This document shows, one piece after another, positions 21,399-32,494 of a DNA stretch of 64,000 bases. Both the position numbers and the translations under genes were made by a program. Numbering within the stretch: position 1 is the stretch's first letter; the number at the start of each line of letters is the position of its first letter. The notes under the pieces were generated by a model. That model worked only from the letters and a program-made list of their open reading frames with translations, had not been told where the DNA came from and made no database searches. Source of the DNA: Desarmillaria ectypa. Lineage: Eukaryota; Basidiomycota; Agaricomycetes; Agaricales; Physalacriaceae. The stretch is from contig JAUDYN010000012.1 in NCBI GenBank assembly GCA_030407005.1, positions 248,001-312,000 of the forward strand, written 5' to 3'.

Positions 21399-22048
21399 TG
21401 TTAGGAATCTGCCGAAATCAGGATATGAGAGTGAGGGGTGACAAGTGATGATCGAAGCGAGGTAGGATATGTTATAGAGATGTATGTCGTTAGGGAATAG
21501 AATAGATTCCGGCAAGGGTTCGTGAGGAGACCTGAGAGGTCCAGTTTGCGAGGTAAAGGGGTCAGTAAGTGCGAAGCAGTTACTGTAGGAAGCAGCCGGT
21601 GAGCGCGGAGCTATTATGGGCTGTAGATGAAGACAAGCGCTAGGCGTAGTCTTCGGATTGGTGTCGGAAAGCGCTTGGCGTATCCAACGAGTTGTTCAGC
21701 AAGCGCTAGGCGTAACTGATGAGGTTTCTGACAAGCGCTAGGCGTAGTCAGGAAGCGAGGAGATTGGCAAGCGCTAGGCGTAACCGATCAGATGCTTAGT
21801 TCACACAATGAAGTGGACTTGAAGATGAGTAGCTTGATTCCTTTTTTACAAGGTTACAGATGGTATTTATATACTAAAAGGCTCGAGTCATGAATATTCT
21901 ACAATGTTCTATTATATTCTAGTATGAGCAAGAAGAATAGAGAAAGTAAAAGAAAATTATGTGTGAGTCACTGCTAGGACCGAGAAGGCCGAGTGTAGGC
22001 ATGCGTTGACTCATGCACCGAGTTTACAGATACTCAAGATCCATGACA
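21399..22048 (-). mobile_element. solo LTR B (650 bp) with 5-bp target duplication
   Basis: Reads TGTTAGGAATCTGCC...ATCCATGACA on the plus strand, with CCGGG on both sides (21394-21398 and 22049-22053). The reverse complement aligns with solo LTR A at 9973-10506, including ends, GAGTCACTGCTAGGACCGAG and the TATATAAATA box (21864-21873). By that box the sense strand is minus, the same direction as the phosphatase gene that begins 41 bp past its 3' edge. The extra length relative to LTR A lies partly in expanded short repeats. No internal retrotransposon genes remain. Confidence 0.9.
21634..21782. repeat. five AAGCGCTAGGCGTA repeats inside solo LTR B
   Basis: CAAGCGCTAGGCGTA or close variants start at about 21634, 21668, 21700, 21732 and 21768, a spacing of 32-36 bp. 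LTR A has four more diverged units in the matching place (about 10213-10350). The GCGC core is partly palindromic. They lie downstream of the predicted transcription start, in the R/U5 part. Confidence 0.7.
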
Positions 22049-22053
22049 CCGGG

Positions 22054-22957
22054 TGTACCCAATTCTTATAATACCCCGATCTTAACCATGTGACCGGTCG
22101 AGCACAATGATTGCCTCTTACTCGTAGTACCGCCGTAGAGTGTGGCGTAACGGAATGTGCAACTTCCGCGTGGTTGACTGTCAAAATGATAATCGACAGA
22201 TCGTGGGATATATCATCTTTTGCTTCGTCCGTCAGCTGGTTCAGCGTCGCTCCAGCAATTCGCAGGCATCGACAATTCATTCCTTCAACAGTGTATCATC
22301 CCAGCCTATAGCTAGCTGTATCGCTGATCTTGACTCGGAGCACGTTCTGACTGGAAAGCCGGATTGCATACACTAAACTTATCTGCCCAGCCACAAGACA
22401 TACACGTTTCACCATTTAGCCGCTTGAATACAGCTTGACAGTAATGTGCTTCTGGTACAAGTAGAGAAAGTGGTCTGAACATCGCCGTAAGCAAGGTTTT
22501 GCGGACTTGCGACAGGTGCTTATGGTAGTTTAAAACTATCTCGGGGATCTATACGTGCCCTAAACCTCGGTCTGTGTCAAGTCTGGCGCTTCTTTACCCA
22601 TTCACAAAACCACTGATCGCCTGTATGTAAATGGCTGTAAAACGCGCGGTTTACTCTATCTTTCACATGTTTGATGCCAGTCAAATACAAGAATGTCATG
22701 TATTCGGTCTACGAACAACTTCACATCCCAAATTCTTTACAACAATGATAATCTGATTTCAAAACCCGTATGCAGCGATCCGCCTTCGAAAACAAATCAA
22801 CTACAGCAAGGATAGCAATATGAGCAACATGAAAGGACAAGCGGCATTAAAAGTCGTAAAAGGAACAACCTATACACTTTGTGTTCAAGAAGCAATGCCG
22901 TGTGTTGGGCATGTGGTGGAGAAAGCATAGGGCGTAAGGATAGAACAGAGCGTCTCT
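22054..22957. other. displaced upstream region behind LTR B; no supported gene
   Basis: Minus-strand frames at 22011-22280 and 22312-22494 contain protein-like pieces (NGETCMSCGWADKF; TLNQLTDEAKDDISHDLS) but no domain. Before the LTR insertion this sequence was adjacent to the phosphatase gene and may be its former promoter or a decayed neighbour. Confidence 0.3.
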
Positions 22958-25900
22958 TCAGAGCCTGATTTGTCGGGCAGGTGTCGGCCGACCTTTCGGA
23001 CGAGGTCGGCTGAGCTTGAGGGATTCACTCCGCCTACATAGAAAATCAGTCTCTACAACAGAGAAAAGAAGCAAAAGAACAAAACGCACACCACACCCAT
23101 CTTGGGCGTGTTTTCCTTCAAATCAGTCGGTGTTTTCCCGTTGCTCCTCTTTGCCCATCCAAGTGCAGTACGCCTGGCAGTGGACCCTACCCGAGGACGG
23201 GTAGCCGCCGGTCCCCACGCGCCCTCCCGCTTGAGTTCCTCGATCGGAAGACTGAATGGTTTAGGAGTTGGCGAAGCGGTCATGATGTTGGCATGTGGAA
23301 AAATATCCCCGAGAGGAGAGCTCGTGGCATTCCGATACACATCGTCTTCTTTCTTCGTGATGAGCTCTGGGGATGCAGTAGCAGCTTTCAATGTTCTCGT
23401 CGATGGGTAGGGTGAAGCCCTCGAAGACGTCCGAGAACGGATACGCTTTGGTCGGAGCTCCGAAGGTAACGGCCCGTAGTTTTGAACGGAATGTTCAAGC
23501 AACGCTTGCATGCCGGCAGGATGTCTTGGTGGATCAAAGCCTACGAAATGTCAGAAATTATCTACTCGTCACGAGGATATACTTACACTGTAAAGCAAAC
23601 AATGAAAAAGGCGTATCAATCCATACGCGTTTGCTCTCCGTCACCGCGGATTCCGCTTCCTCACGCAACTCGTAGTACCTCCTTAGAGCAACGATTCCGC
23701 GCTCATCATCCCACGTAGCGGTACCAGAATGAATAGATGCAGTGTCTTCATCCACGACAAAGACCGATTCGATAGCAGTAGGACTGCTGCTCTTCCGCGT
23801 GCCTGGGGAAGACATCGGAGACGCCTCTTCCTGGATCGTTTCGTAAACCGACCGTGAGGTTTGAGTCTGCGAATGGCGTCGACGGTGACCGTGTCCTCGT
23901 GCTCGCGCACGAACCCTATTGCGCTGGGGGCTGGACATGGGATGAGTGGTATCCGTGAGAGCAACATTGATCTCTTCAAGATCGATGCTCGACTGCGATC
24001 CTTCCGACATCGACGACCCATCAGAAGACGACAGAGGGGGAGTATCAGCGCCAGATGTTCCTGAATTCGAGGTGCATGTGCTAGAGCGTGAGCGAGATAA
24101 AGGTTCGGGTTTGGTGAAGACGGTTGTACCGACTATAAACATGCAAACATCAGACTAGACATCAACGTAAGTCTACGGAAAAACTCACAAGAATAGGATA
24201 CATCCTCTCCATCAGCAACGAGACAGCTATCCTCCAAACTCCGCCTGTCCAAAAGTCCATGCTGAGCTCGGATCATTCGCTCTCCACCAAACTTTATGGA
24301 CTCGGCAGTAGAGGCAATCGATGGTCTCACGATGATTCGGGCTTTGACTGCACCCTCTTCCACTTCACCCTTCATTCGGAGCTCCGAATGTTTCCTCTTC
24401 TCGACACGTATGCAAGGTGACTTATCAATATCCATGATCGACCCAATGGACTCTCTTCGTTCGTGGCGGCCTCCTCCAAGCATCTAAAGGCATACAGTCG
24501 TTAGTAATCTATATCAATCAACTTATGAAATCGAACATACGCTGATCATGGTATCATCCTCTTTGGAACTACGTATACTTCTATCATGCATACTCAGCAC
24601 CGATAGCGAGCGGAACATCGGAGGCGCAAGGTGTCCCCTTTGACACCCATACTGTTTCCCATGTCCAAATACCGATTCTTCATCCGCACTCGACTCTACA
24701 CCGGTTTGATCGAACAAGGAGTCCGCTACTCCTGGCTTGAGGCCGTCGACGTCCATAATCGAGTCAAATGAAGGCTTCACACTCTCCGAAGGCGATGCAG
24801 AAATCGACATCAGTACACCGGGAGGAGCGTTATCGAACATCTTGTCTCCGATACCTGGCCGCCCTAGATGCATTGCCGCAGAAAATTCGCTCGTGGTAGA
24901 ATCCTGCGAGCGATGATGTGTCGCCCAAGCAGCCCTTCCAGCGTTTGCGCCGTGCATTGCGTACGAATTTGCAACCGAGCTCATACTGTTGATAGAGTCA
25001 TTTCTTCTGTGCCCACCACCGAAACCGATGCCAAAGCCGCGATTGTAGCGGCTATTCGGGGGAAATTGCGAAGAAATAGAGAGGTTCGACTCATTTCGAC
25101 GGTGTCCATGACCAGAAGGCTTGAAGTAGAAACTGGACGCGTCACTGTCAGCTCTCCTCCTCTGCCCACGATGAAGGAACTCGAACGTATCCTCCACATT
25201 CATCGACATCGACATAGACAAGCTCTCAGAAGAAGGCCTCTCTTGCAGACTCGGAAGGCCACAATCACCGTAATCGAACGGATCGACGACTCCAGGGTTG
25301 ACGACACGTCCATAGGATGAGACAGAAGCAAAGCTCATCGTTGATTCCTGCCTATTGTGCTTGCTATACGCTGCGGCAGAAGGAGGATAAAATGTAGGTC
25401 TATTGTCCGGGAACTCGAAGCCCCTCCTCACTTCCTCGAAGGATTCAAGGCCGGTGAAACTAGATCCAGAGACTTGTCTTGAGTGCGCTCGAGCATGCCT
25501 CTTCGATGACGAGTTCGAGTTCACCCGCAGGCGGGGTACCTCGGAGGCTTTGGCGAGGATGGACTTAAGGACAGAATCATCCTCCGTGACACTTCCCATG
25601 GACAGTGAACGAGCATGTGCAGGTGAGGGTATGATATCGGATAGCGTCATTGGCTTCTCCTTATCTTCCGAACTGGGAGGAGAAGATCGCGAACCCCCGA
25701 ACTTGAACGACTTGTCCAGTTCACCGTCCGACAGACGCGAGGTAGAAGAAGTTCTCAAGAATTTGCCGTATTCAGCTAGACCATATTCATCAGTGGCGAG
25801 GCTATCTGTCGCAGAAAGGACAGTAGGCTGCACCATATCGCGAATCTGCGAGGTGGTGTACATGTCAAAAGAAGATCTGCTCTTCGACAATTCGTCCTGC

Positions 25901-28900
25901 GCGCTAGAATCGTGCAAGAAAGTGAGCTCCTGAATGTTTATGAGACCAGTCGCCGACTCAGTCCAATCTTGAAAACTATCGCCGGGAACTGGTGGCGGTG
26001 GCAGAGGTGGGACAGGGGGAACATCAACCTGCAAGAGGCCATCCTTGATAGGACCTGCGAAATCGTAGCGCAAATCAATCTTGGCTGGAGTCCGGAACGC
26101 GTTCTCCAGCTGCTCCATGAAGCTATGACGATCGGAATCACCCGACTCATTCAGCTTCCGCAGCTCGCCCGTGAAATCGAACGACTTCTTCGTATCTTCC
26201 TCGGAGGGCTCTAGTTCGGCGTGGTGCTCCTGTTCGTCGATCACTTGGGCATGGAAAACTGGAGGAGGGGCCGGAATGTCAACTTCCATCTCTTCATCGA
26301 CAAGTGACAATCCTTGCAATCGATCATTGATGAACGAGAGTCCTTCGTGATGGTAGTCCATCGTATCATCTGTGCCACTTCCCTTACCGCTTTCGACAGC
26401 CTCGTTGTAGTCCATGGTCTCCTGCTGCTCATCGGCTTCCACTATCGATGTTTTCTTCCCATGCAAGATGAATTGGAGTTCATCCGGGATATCCGAGTCG
26501 GGATCAGAGACGTCAACATCCTCAGCATACGCGGAGACATCAGAGCCCCCCATAGTTCCCCTCATACCAAGCATCTTGCGTGCACCCGGTGCGAGAGGTC
26601 GTCGGGAGGTCGTATCGTCGTGCTCGGTACTGGTGCAAGACGCTCTCTTATCAGCGCCCAACGACGCCCTTTTGCGCATGAAAATGGGATGATTCTCCAG
26701 CTCGTTGAACTCCTGCGAGGACGTCGAATTCCTAAAGCTAGTAATAGAGGACCTGAACGTTGACGGAGGATGTCGCGCTGCCTTCTTGATGCTCGCTGTG
26801 GGACTTTTCGCAATGACCTTCGAAACTCTCAGCTTCGCAGGTCTGAGCGGTCTCAGGACAGGTGAAGGATCTGGGAGAGGCCCAGGCGTCAATGTCCGTT
26901 TGTGTGTCCGTATGAAGGCCGTCGGTGGCGGAGGCGACGAGGGCCGCTTGGCCGGAGGAAGGCTGTCAAACACTGGCAAAGGAGCAATCTGCATTCCAAG
27001 CTCCAGTTCACTGGCACGCTTCTTCACATATCCTTGCTCGCACTTCTGCTCAGATAGACCATCCGGAGGGGAAGCACGCACGGTAGCTTGCGCATACGAA
27101 CGTAATGAAGTGACTGAAGGCTTTGCTGGACGCAGCATCTTTGCCCTCATCTTCGTAGGACTCGCCTCTGGCTCCCGCGTGTTCCGTTTGGCAATAGGCG
27201 AAGGATCAGGTGTCCCGCCGGGTGTAGCCTCCAAATCCAGCGTATTGATCAGCATTGCGAGGTCGTTCGTCACTGCGTCCAGGACTGATAAAGCACCTGT
27301 GAAATAATGTTTGCAACAGCCAACAAAATGAGAAAACAGACATACCACTCTCAGGATCCTCGTAGATTCCCCGGGGTCTGACTCTGCCCAGAAGCTGTTC
27401 AGATGTAGGTCTTTGGCGGGCTCGACGAACAGGCGTAGCTACCAACACCTTGTCCGCACCAGGATCCTCGTGTCCATCACAAGTAGCAGTTTCCACTGTG
27501 ACAATAGGGCACTCCTTGCCACTCACAGGACCGGGCGAACCTCCCTCTACATGCCTCGCCTCTTCGCCCTCTCCACCCGTACCAATCTCCGGGAATATGT
27601 CGCTCAATGGGATCCTTTTCCTCCCCTCTGTACTCCTCCTGCTCTCCCGACTATCCCTTCTCTTCTGCTCCTCCCTGATACCTTTCTTGATCCCCCGTTC
27701 CCTATCCCTCAGATCCCTGACCGTTTCCAAGCCCGCTTCATCCCACTTCACTGATGCACCAGAACTTGACGAAACCCGAGAAGTACCAGAATTTGTCGAC
27801 ATCGGACGAAGTGAAGACGCCGTCGACATCGCCGAGCTCGGCCTGCCCATGACCACCGCAGACTCAACTGAAAGTCGGTTGTTATCGACTACCGGAGGAG
27901 GAGCCTGAGACGTCGTAGAAGAAGCGGTCGACCCATCTCGTGCAGCGGGTAGTCTCATCGCCATAGACGAGGGGAGCCCGAGCCCAAGGATACTTCGTTT
28001 CTTATTGTACCCAAGAGTCCGGGTAACTTCAGGGCTGGCCGTCAACGCGCCTGCCTCAAAGCTACTAGTTGAGACGCGTTGGCGGTCGTTCGTCTTCTTT
28101 TTCTTCTTCTCCGTATCCTTCTGCCCGGTCTTCGCCTTCTTGGGCACGTCCTTGTACTTCTTAGATACATCGTCCTCATTACCTGGATTCCTCAGCTGAG
28201 CCCAGCTCCCGATGCGAGCTAGGGAACGCATGGCCCGCAGCGCGATAGAACCCTGGCGTGAATTTTGATTCTGATCTTTGGAGAGAGTGGGTAGTGCAAG
28301 AAGTCCGCCAAGTGTCGGTGTTCGCGAACGTGGCGGAGGTTGGGGAGCTATTGGAGAAGAGAAATTGTTGTCCTGGTGAGGACTGCATGTGTTCAGGGCA
28401 GAGAGTAGCGTCCCGGAGTCAAGCGAGTTGGAACGCGTTCTGGACTCTTGGGGAGGAGCTTTGAAAGGTTCGGGCGCTGAAAATGACGCCATGAGAATAT
28501 TAAAGCAAAATCATGAGCTAAACTTACTCTTCGACCTAGGTATGATATTAGGTCGTTGAGAATCCGCCCTCTTTTCCTTTGCTTTGTCCTTCTCCTTCGA
28601 ATCCTTCCGTCCTCTCCCTATTGCCCACCACTTTTCCTTGCTCCCTTCTTCTTTCTCCTTCTCCTTCTCCTTGGCCCTCGCCTTGGCACTGGCAGGGGGA
28701 ACATTTGTAACCTCTGCCATTGGCCCACCTCCCCACCTCATCCCATCCAACGCTGCCCGCGATTTCTTCTTCTTCACCAAAACAATCTCTTCGATATCCG
28801 GATCTTCGGTAGGATCCACGTAAATTTCGAAGCCTCTACTAGCCGATGCAGTGTCACCGCCAACACGCCGAACAACGTCAGAAAAGTCCCGGGTCGTCTC

Positions 28901-29206
28901 CCGTTCCTTGACACCTCCTCCAACACCCAGCATGCTGAGTTTGGATTTCTTGGAAACGAGTCGTTTCCTGGCAGTCGCCTCTTTATGACGTGAAGCGAGC
29001 GCGGAGGGACCAGTCCATGTGGTGATGGGCACTGATGCCCAAGATGATTGGAGAGAGTGGTTGACAGACGTACTTGGCTCAGATGACAAGCCTGTCGCAG
29101 AAGGAGTAGCAGAGATAAGCCGAATGCTGGGGACATCGGAGATTGGCAGTGGGGGTGTTGCTACCGCTGTTGACTGTTGAAGCAATGGATAGCGTAGCGT
29201 CGTCAT
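22958..29206 (-). CDS. very large Ser/Pro-rich disordered protein, function unknown
   Basis: About 2,000 residues in about seven exons, joined across GT-AG introns near 28.5, 27.3, 24.5, 24.16, 23.56 and 23.08 kb. Exon 1 starts at 29206 (MTTLRYPLLQQST), contains a basic Lys/Glu run (about 28600-28690) and passes into EPFKAPPQESRTRSNS. The body is rich in Ser, Pro, Asp/Glu and short basic patches, with segments such as RTHKRTLTPGPLPDPSP, ENHPIFMRKRASLG and RGHGHRRRHSQTQT. A late exon has WDDERGIVALRRYYELREE, a more ordered helical patch. The likely C-terminus (RPRPKGRPTPARQIRL) ends at 22958; reading through the last intron instead gives a stop at 23053. Many SP/TP sites suggest phosphorylation. 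It looks like a conserved agaricomycete scaffold or regulator, but I know no function. Confidence 0.7.
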
Positions 29207-30317
29207 GATAGTTATACAGAATTGAAAATCGTAAAAAAACGAGAAGGATTTCGTTAAAAAGATCAAGCAGAAAAACAAATGTCGTGAGTCGAAATATCAA
29301 TCGTTAAATCGGTCGTGTTATTGTATCGGTTACAGATGAGCAGTAAAGTGGCCGTTAGTTCGACGAACGCGTTAATTGTTGGTGAGTTTTGCAATATTGA
29401 GCTAGTCTAAAGGGTTATGTAAGCTGCCAGCGATACACGATACCCTCGAAGCACTTACTTATTCGTCACGCACCTTGGCTATACGTATCGTAGGGAGGAT
29501 GCCGCCGTTGGAAATCTGAACTGGACGTCAGAACGATGATGGCGAGCATGAAGAGCGCAAATGTACCAATTATTGACTATTCCCGGACCCCAGACGCCCC
29601 AACGTTGAGCGCCAGTCCTTCGTGTCGCGAATCAATGGCGAAAATGTCCGACCTTCCTTACCTTTAGATCTCTATTGACGTGGTCAGCACATACGAGCGA
29701 CGGCGCCGGCAACTGCAAGAAAACGCGCCTGTTCTCAAATTTCCTCCACTCTTGATGCCCCGATAATCGGCCGTCAGTCCTTGAGAGTGATGGTCGAGCG
29801 GGAACGGGATCAAGGGGATGTTGAACTTCGGTCACGTGAGGGTGACTGTAACGTTATATTTTAGATAATTATTTTCATAATTCAAATTCCACGTCAAGCT
29901 TAAATGAATTCCGAATTCGACATTGATCTTCGCTTTAACCCTAAAGCGCACGAGCCCGGTACTGAAATGGGTCCAAAGTCACCAGCAACACCACAACGAC
30001 CCCAGATGGTACACTCTACTAGAGAAGATGAAAAGTGCACAGCTTCCTCTAATGTAACATTCACGATTTGAGGCGCGCGGTGTTTATATTCGATGACGTT
30101 CATCAAGGAACAGGAACACTGACACATACAGTTAAATGACTTCTAGAATAAGATTATTCTGGCATCTTTTGCGGGCAACGAAGCGAAAAAAAATTGTTTG
30201 AACTTACCACTACTGGTCACAGTACGATACTAGCAGCTGTGAAAGTTTTCTCTGGTATTACTTTGTTCAAAGTGGCACCACCCTTTGTTACTGTTGTATG
30301 ACTATGTACAGCTCTGC
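29207..30317. other. divergent intergenic region with a possible small plus-strand gene
   Basis: An ATG at 29336 (MSSKVAVSSTNALIV, then a GTGAGTTT donor) lies 130 bp from the start of the large minus-strand gene. Downstream, an acceptor CCTTTAG near 29667 precedes a natural-looking terminal exon (DVVSTYERRRRQLQENAPVL, then KFPPLLMPR and TAA near 29764). The middle exons could not be placed consistently, so this is only a candidate. An overlapping 67-codon minus frame at 29632-29835 is the alternative. Nothing is seen in 29840-30317. Confidence 0.25.
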
Positions 30318-30465
30318 TGTTATGGATATGAGGTCTTCGCTGGTTCGTACATGAGTCGACACATACCTACTCTCGGTCTCAACCTCAGCCTACCCGTACT
30401 TTCTCTATCCTTCCTGTTGCTGCCAGAATATAATAGAACATTGCCGATGATAATGACTGCTTACC
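30318..30465 (+). mobile_element. truncated third LTR copy of the same family
   Basis: Begins TGTTATGGATATGAGG like LTR A and aligns with its first about 150 bp, sharing CATGAGTC, CTCGGTCT, TTTCTCTATCCTTC and AATAGAACATT in order. The similarity fades near 30465 and the far terminus (CAGATTC..AACA) was not found, so it is a truncated, older copy without a recognisable target duplication. Confidence 0.7.
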
Positions 30466-31039
30466 CGGTCAACGAGCGCGACGAAGCTCAAGTCATTTTC
30501 TGGACCTGAACCATGAGCAGCTAACCTAGCAATCTTAGTATTACTTGCGAGGAAATCGTTGGCGGAAAGTTCGGCCTCGTCAAAGAGGAAAGGGGACGGA
30601 TACACAAGGGGGGCCGACACGGGTAGGATCTAGTGGTACCATCTCTTTCTTTCAATCCTCTTAGCCTGATACCATCCCGATGTGAAGCGTTCACTGCCCA
30701 TGTCCTAAGGCTCATCTGGGCTAAGAGTTTTCGATGCTACGAATTAGTGCACACAAGCCACACCCGAGACGTGAGGTACTGTAAAGCCAGGATTTCACGC
30801 GCTCTGATTTCAACATTAATGGTTAATAGGTAGTTAATACATACCGTCGACATACTCTTCCTTCCTGTTCCATTGTGCAAATATTCAAACCTTTGGACTC
30901 CTCAAATTGATTTCCTCCTTCCAGCAATATCACAGACGCCCATTGTAATATACAGAACATAGACTAATCACTAAAATAAAGGGACAGAACAGTATGAAAT
31001 GGAGAAATCGAAGTGAAAACAATCAGAAAAGATAAGTAA
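30466..31039. other. intergenic, no gene seen
   Basis: A 71-codon minus frame (30405-30620) includes FLFDEAELSANDFLASNTK, which looks protein-like, but its end lies in the LTR fragment and no further exon is evident. It might be the broken end of a gene. Confidence 0.3.
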
Positions 31040-32494
31040 TTAATCAGAAACAACAATGGTGTTGACGAAAAGCTCAGCATTAGCCTTTTGAATAGTCAAA
31101 CTTTCCTGCTCTCCGACAACCTCGTCCCCGAACAGATCAACATGAACCTTCCTGAATGACAAGACGTCCAAACTCAAAGCTCGCGCGCCTACTAATTCGG
31201 AGAGCTTGGGAAAATCGACTCCTCGGCAGCATATTTCTGTAAGCGCAGGACAGGGTGTCAATGCACCAGGTTTCAGCGCTTCCAACAACACCGCATCCAC
31301 ATCGGACAGAGACATTCTTCCCACAGCCGTAAACCTGCAAAGAAATCTTCGCAATGCATCTCCGTCGTAGCAATGAATTCCATGTAGTTCCAGCGTCAAG
31401 AGCCTGCTACATGGAATAGCATCATGATCTCCCGTAAACCAATCCAGAAGAGCCTTGACATCCGGCAGACTCTCGGCGTCGTAGAAGCTCAAGCTCCTTG
31501 ACACATCCTCCAGGGCCAGTTCCACTAGGCCCGGTAGTACCATATGCTCCAGCAACCGGATCGCATACTCCGCATCGACGAAACCGAAGGAGAACCGAAT
31601 CAGGTTAGGCAAGCGAATGAGTGTCGCAGCAGAATCCGGCATCGGAGGATCGTCGAACCTAGGTCCCCACCCCACAATGGAGAGACATTTCAGATCTGGA
31701 CATCCTTCCAAAATAGCCTTGAATTCCTGGAAGGTGGGCATGACGTCGCTCGCATGGTACTTGAGCTCCAAATCCAACAAATTCCTCAGCCCCGATCCAA
31801 CCCAGTCGACGTGCACCCCCACAAGTCCTACTTCCTTCAACATTCCCATTTCCTGGCCCCCAAAAAGCCGCAGAGGCTCCCTCAACCTTGCCGGCTCGAA
31901 CGTCTCCCCCTTTCCCACAAAGTACGCGTTGCACCGCGACAATTTCACCGATCTCAGATTCGGTGTTTCCGCGTGCTGAGTCTCTTTCAAAAATGTCCAC
32001 ATCGGCGCCCATGTATCCGTGAGGAGGTTCACGGACTTCCATCGGTTCGCGTGCGGCAGGAGAAAGTGTAACACCGCCTCCATATCCTCCGACCCAAACC
32101 CATGTGAATGCTCATCCCAGTCCCAAGTAGGGTCACGAAAGTCCAGGTACAGATCAACCGGATAGACCTTGGAGCGGCGGAGACACGTCAGAGCGCATGA
32201 AAGCTGCTCGACGGAGGTGGGGAATGTGATAGTAATATCTGTCCATAAACTGCCCGTAGAAAGCGCGACATTTCGCCAACGCGAGCAGACGTGCGAGAGG
32301 TGTATTGCATTGGTTTGGTGGGAAGCATAGAGGAAGATATATGATAGTAATTCGTTGGGTACGCGCTGAGCAAAGCACGAAGCCGTTTTGAGGGCCATGA
32401 TCCTCGTCAAAGGATGAGAGGAAATCTGACTTGAGATGGAATTATCGACTTGGGGTTGCCTTTCTGAGCGAACAATGGGCGCACTGGTAGCCAT
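31040..32494 (-). CDS. F-box protein
   Basis: Start at 32494 (MATSAPIVRSERQPQ) gives 484 residues; the open frame continues 91 codons upstream to 32767, but that part reads like untranslated leader. The F-box (residues about 45-85) is RVPNELLSYIFLYASHQ followed by HLSHVCSRWRNVALSTGSLW, close to the consensus used by basidiomycete F-box proteins. Leucine-rich segments follow (LRSVKLSRCNAYF, LLDLELKYHASD, LKCLSIVGWGP, LVELALEDVSR, LLTLELHGIHCYDG). Likely an SCF substrate receptor. It is not a close copy of the F-box proteins at 10556 or 39579. Confidence 0.82.
   Translation of the reverse strand: MATSAPIVRSERQPQVDNSISSQISSHPLTRIMALKTASCFAQRVPNELLSYIFLYASHQTNAIHLSHVCSRWRNVALSTGSLWTDITITFPTSVEQLSCALTCLRRSKVYPVDLYLDFRDPTWDWDEHSHGFGSEDMEAVLHFLLPHANRWKSVNLLTDTWAPMWTFLKETQHAETPNLRSVKLSRCNAYFVGKGETFEPARLREPLRLFGGQEMGMLKEVGLVGVHVDWVGSGLRNLLDLELKYHASDVMPTFQEFKAILEGCPDLKCLSIVGWGPRFDDPPMPDSAATLIRLPNLIRFSFGFVDAEYAIRLLEHMVLPGLVELALEDVSRSLSFYDAESLPDVKALLDWFTGDHDAIPCSRLLTLELHGIHCYDGDALRRFLCRFTAVGRMSLSDVDAVLLEALKPGALTPCPALTEICCRGVDFPKLSELVGARALSLDVLSFRKVHVDLFGDEVVGEQESLTIQKANAELFVNTIVVSD

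Noticed and set aside
21634..21782. evenly spaced short repeats suggesting a CRISPR-like array
   Set aside because: Units are degenerate, spaced 32-36 bp within a defined LTR with target duplication, and the genome is eukaryotic.
24868..27307. several 90-200-codon plus-strand frames
   Set aside because: All are antisense shadows of the long Ser-rich exon, whose codon bias opens the opposite strand.
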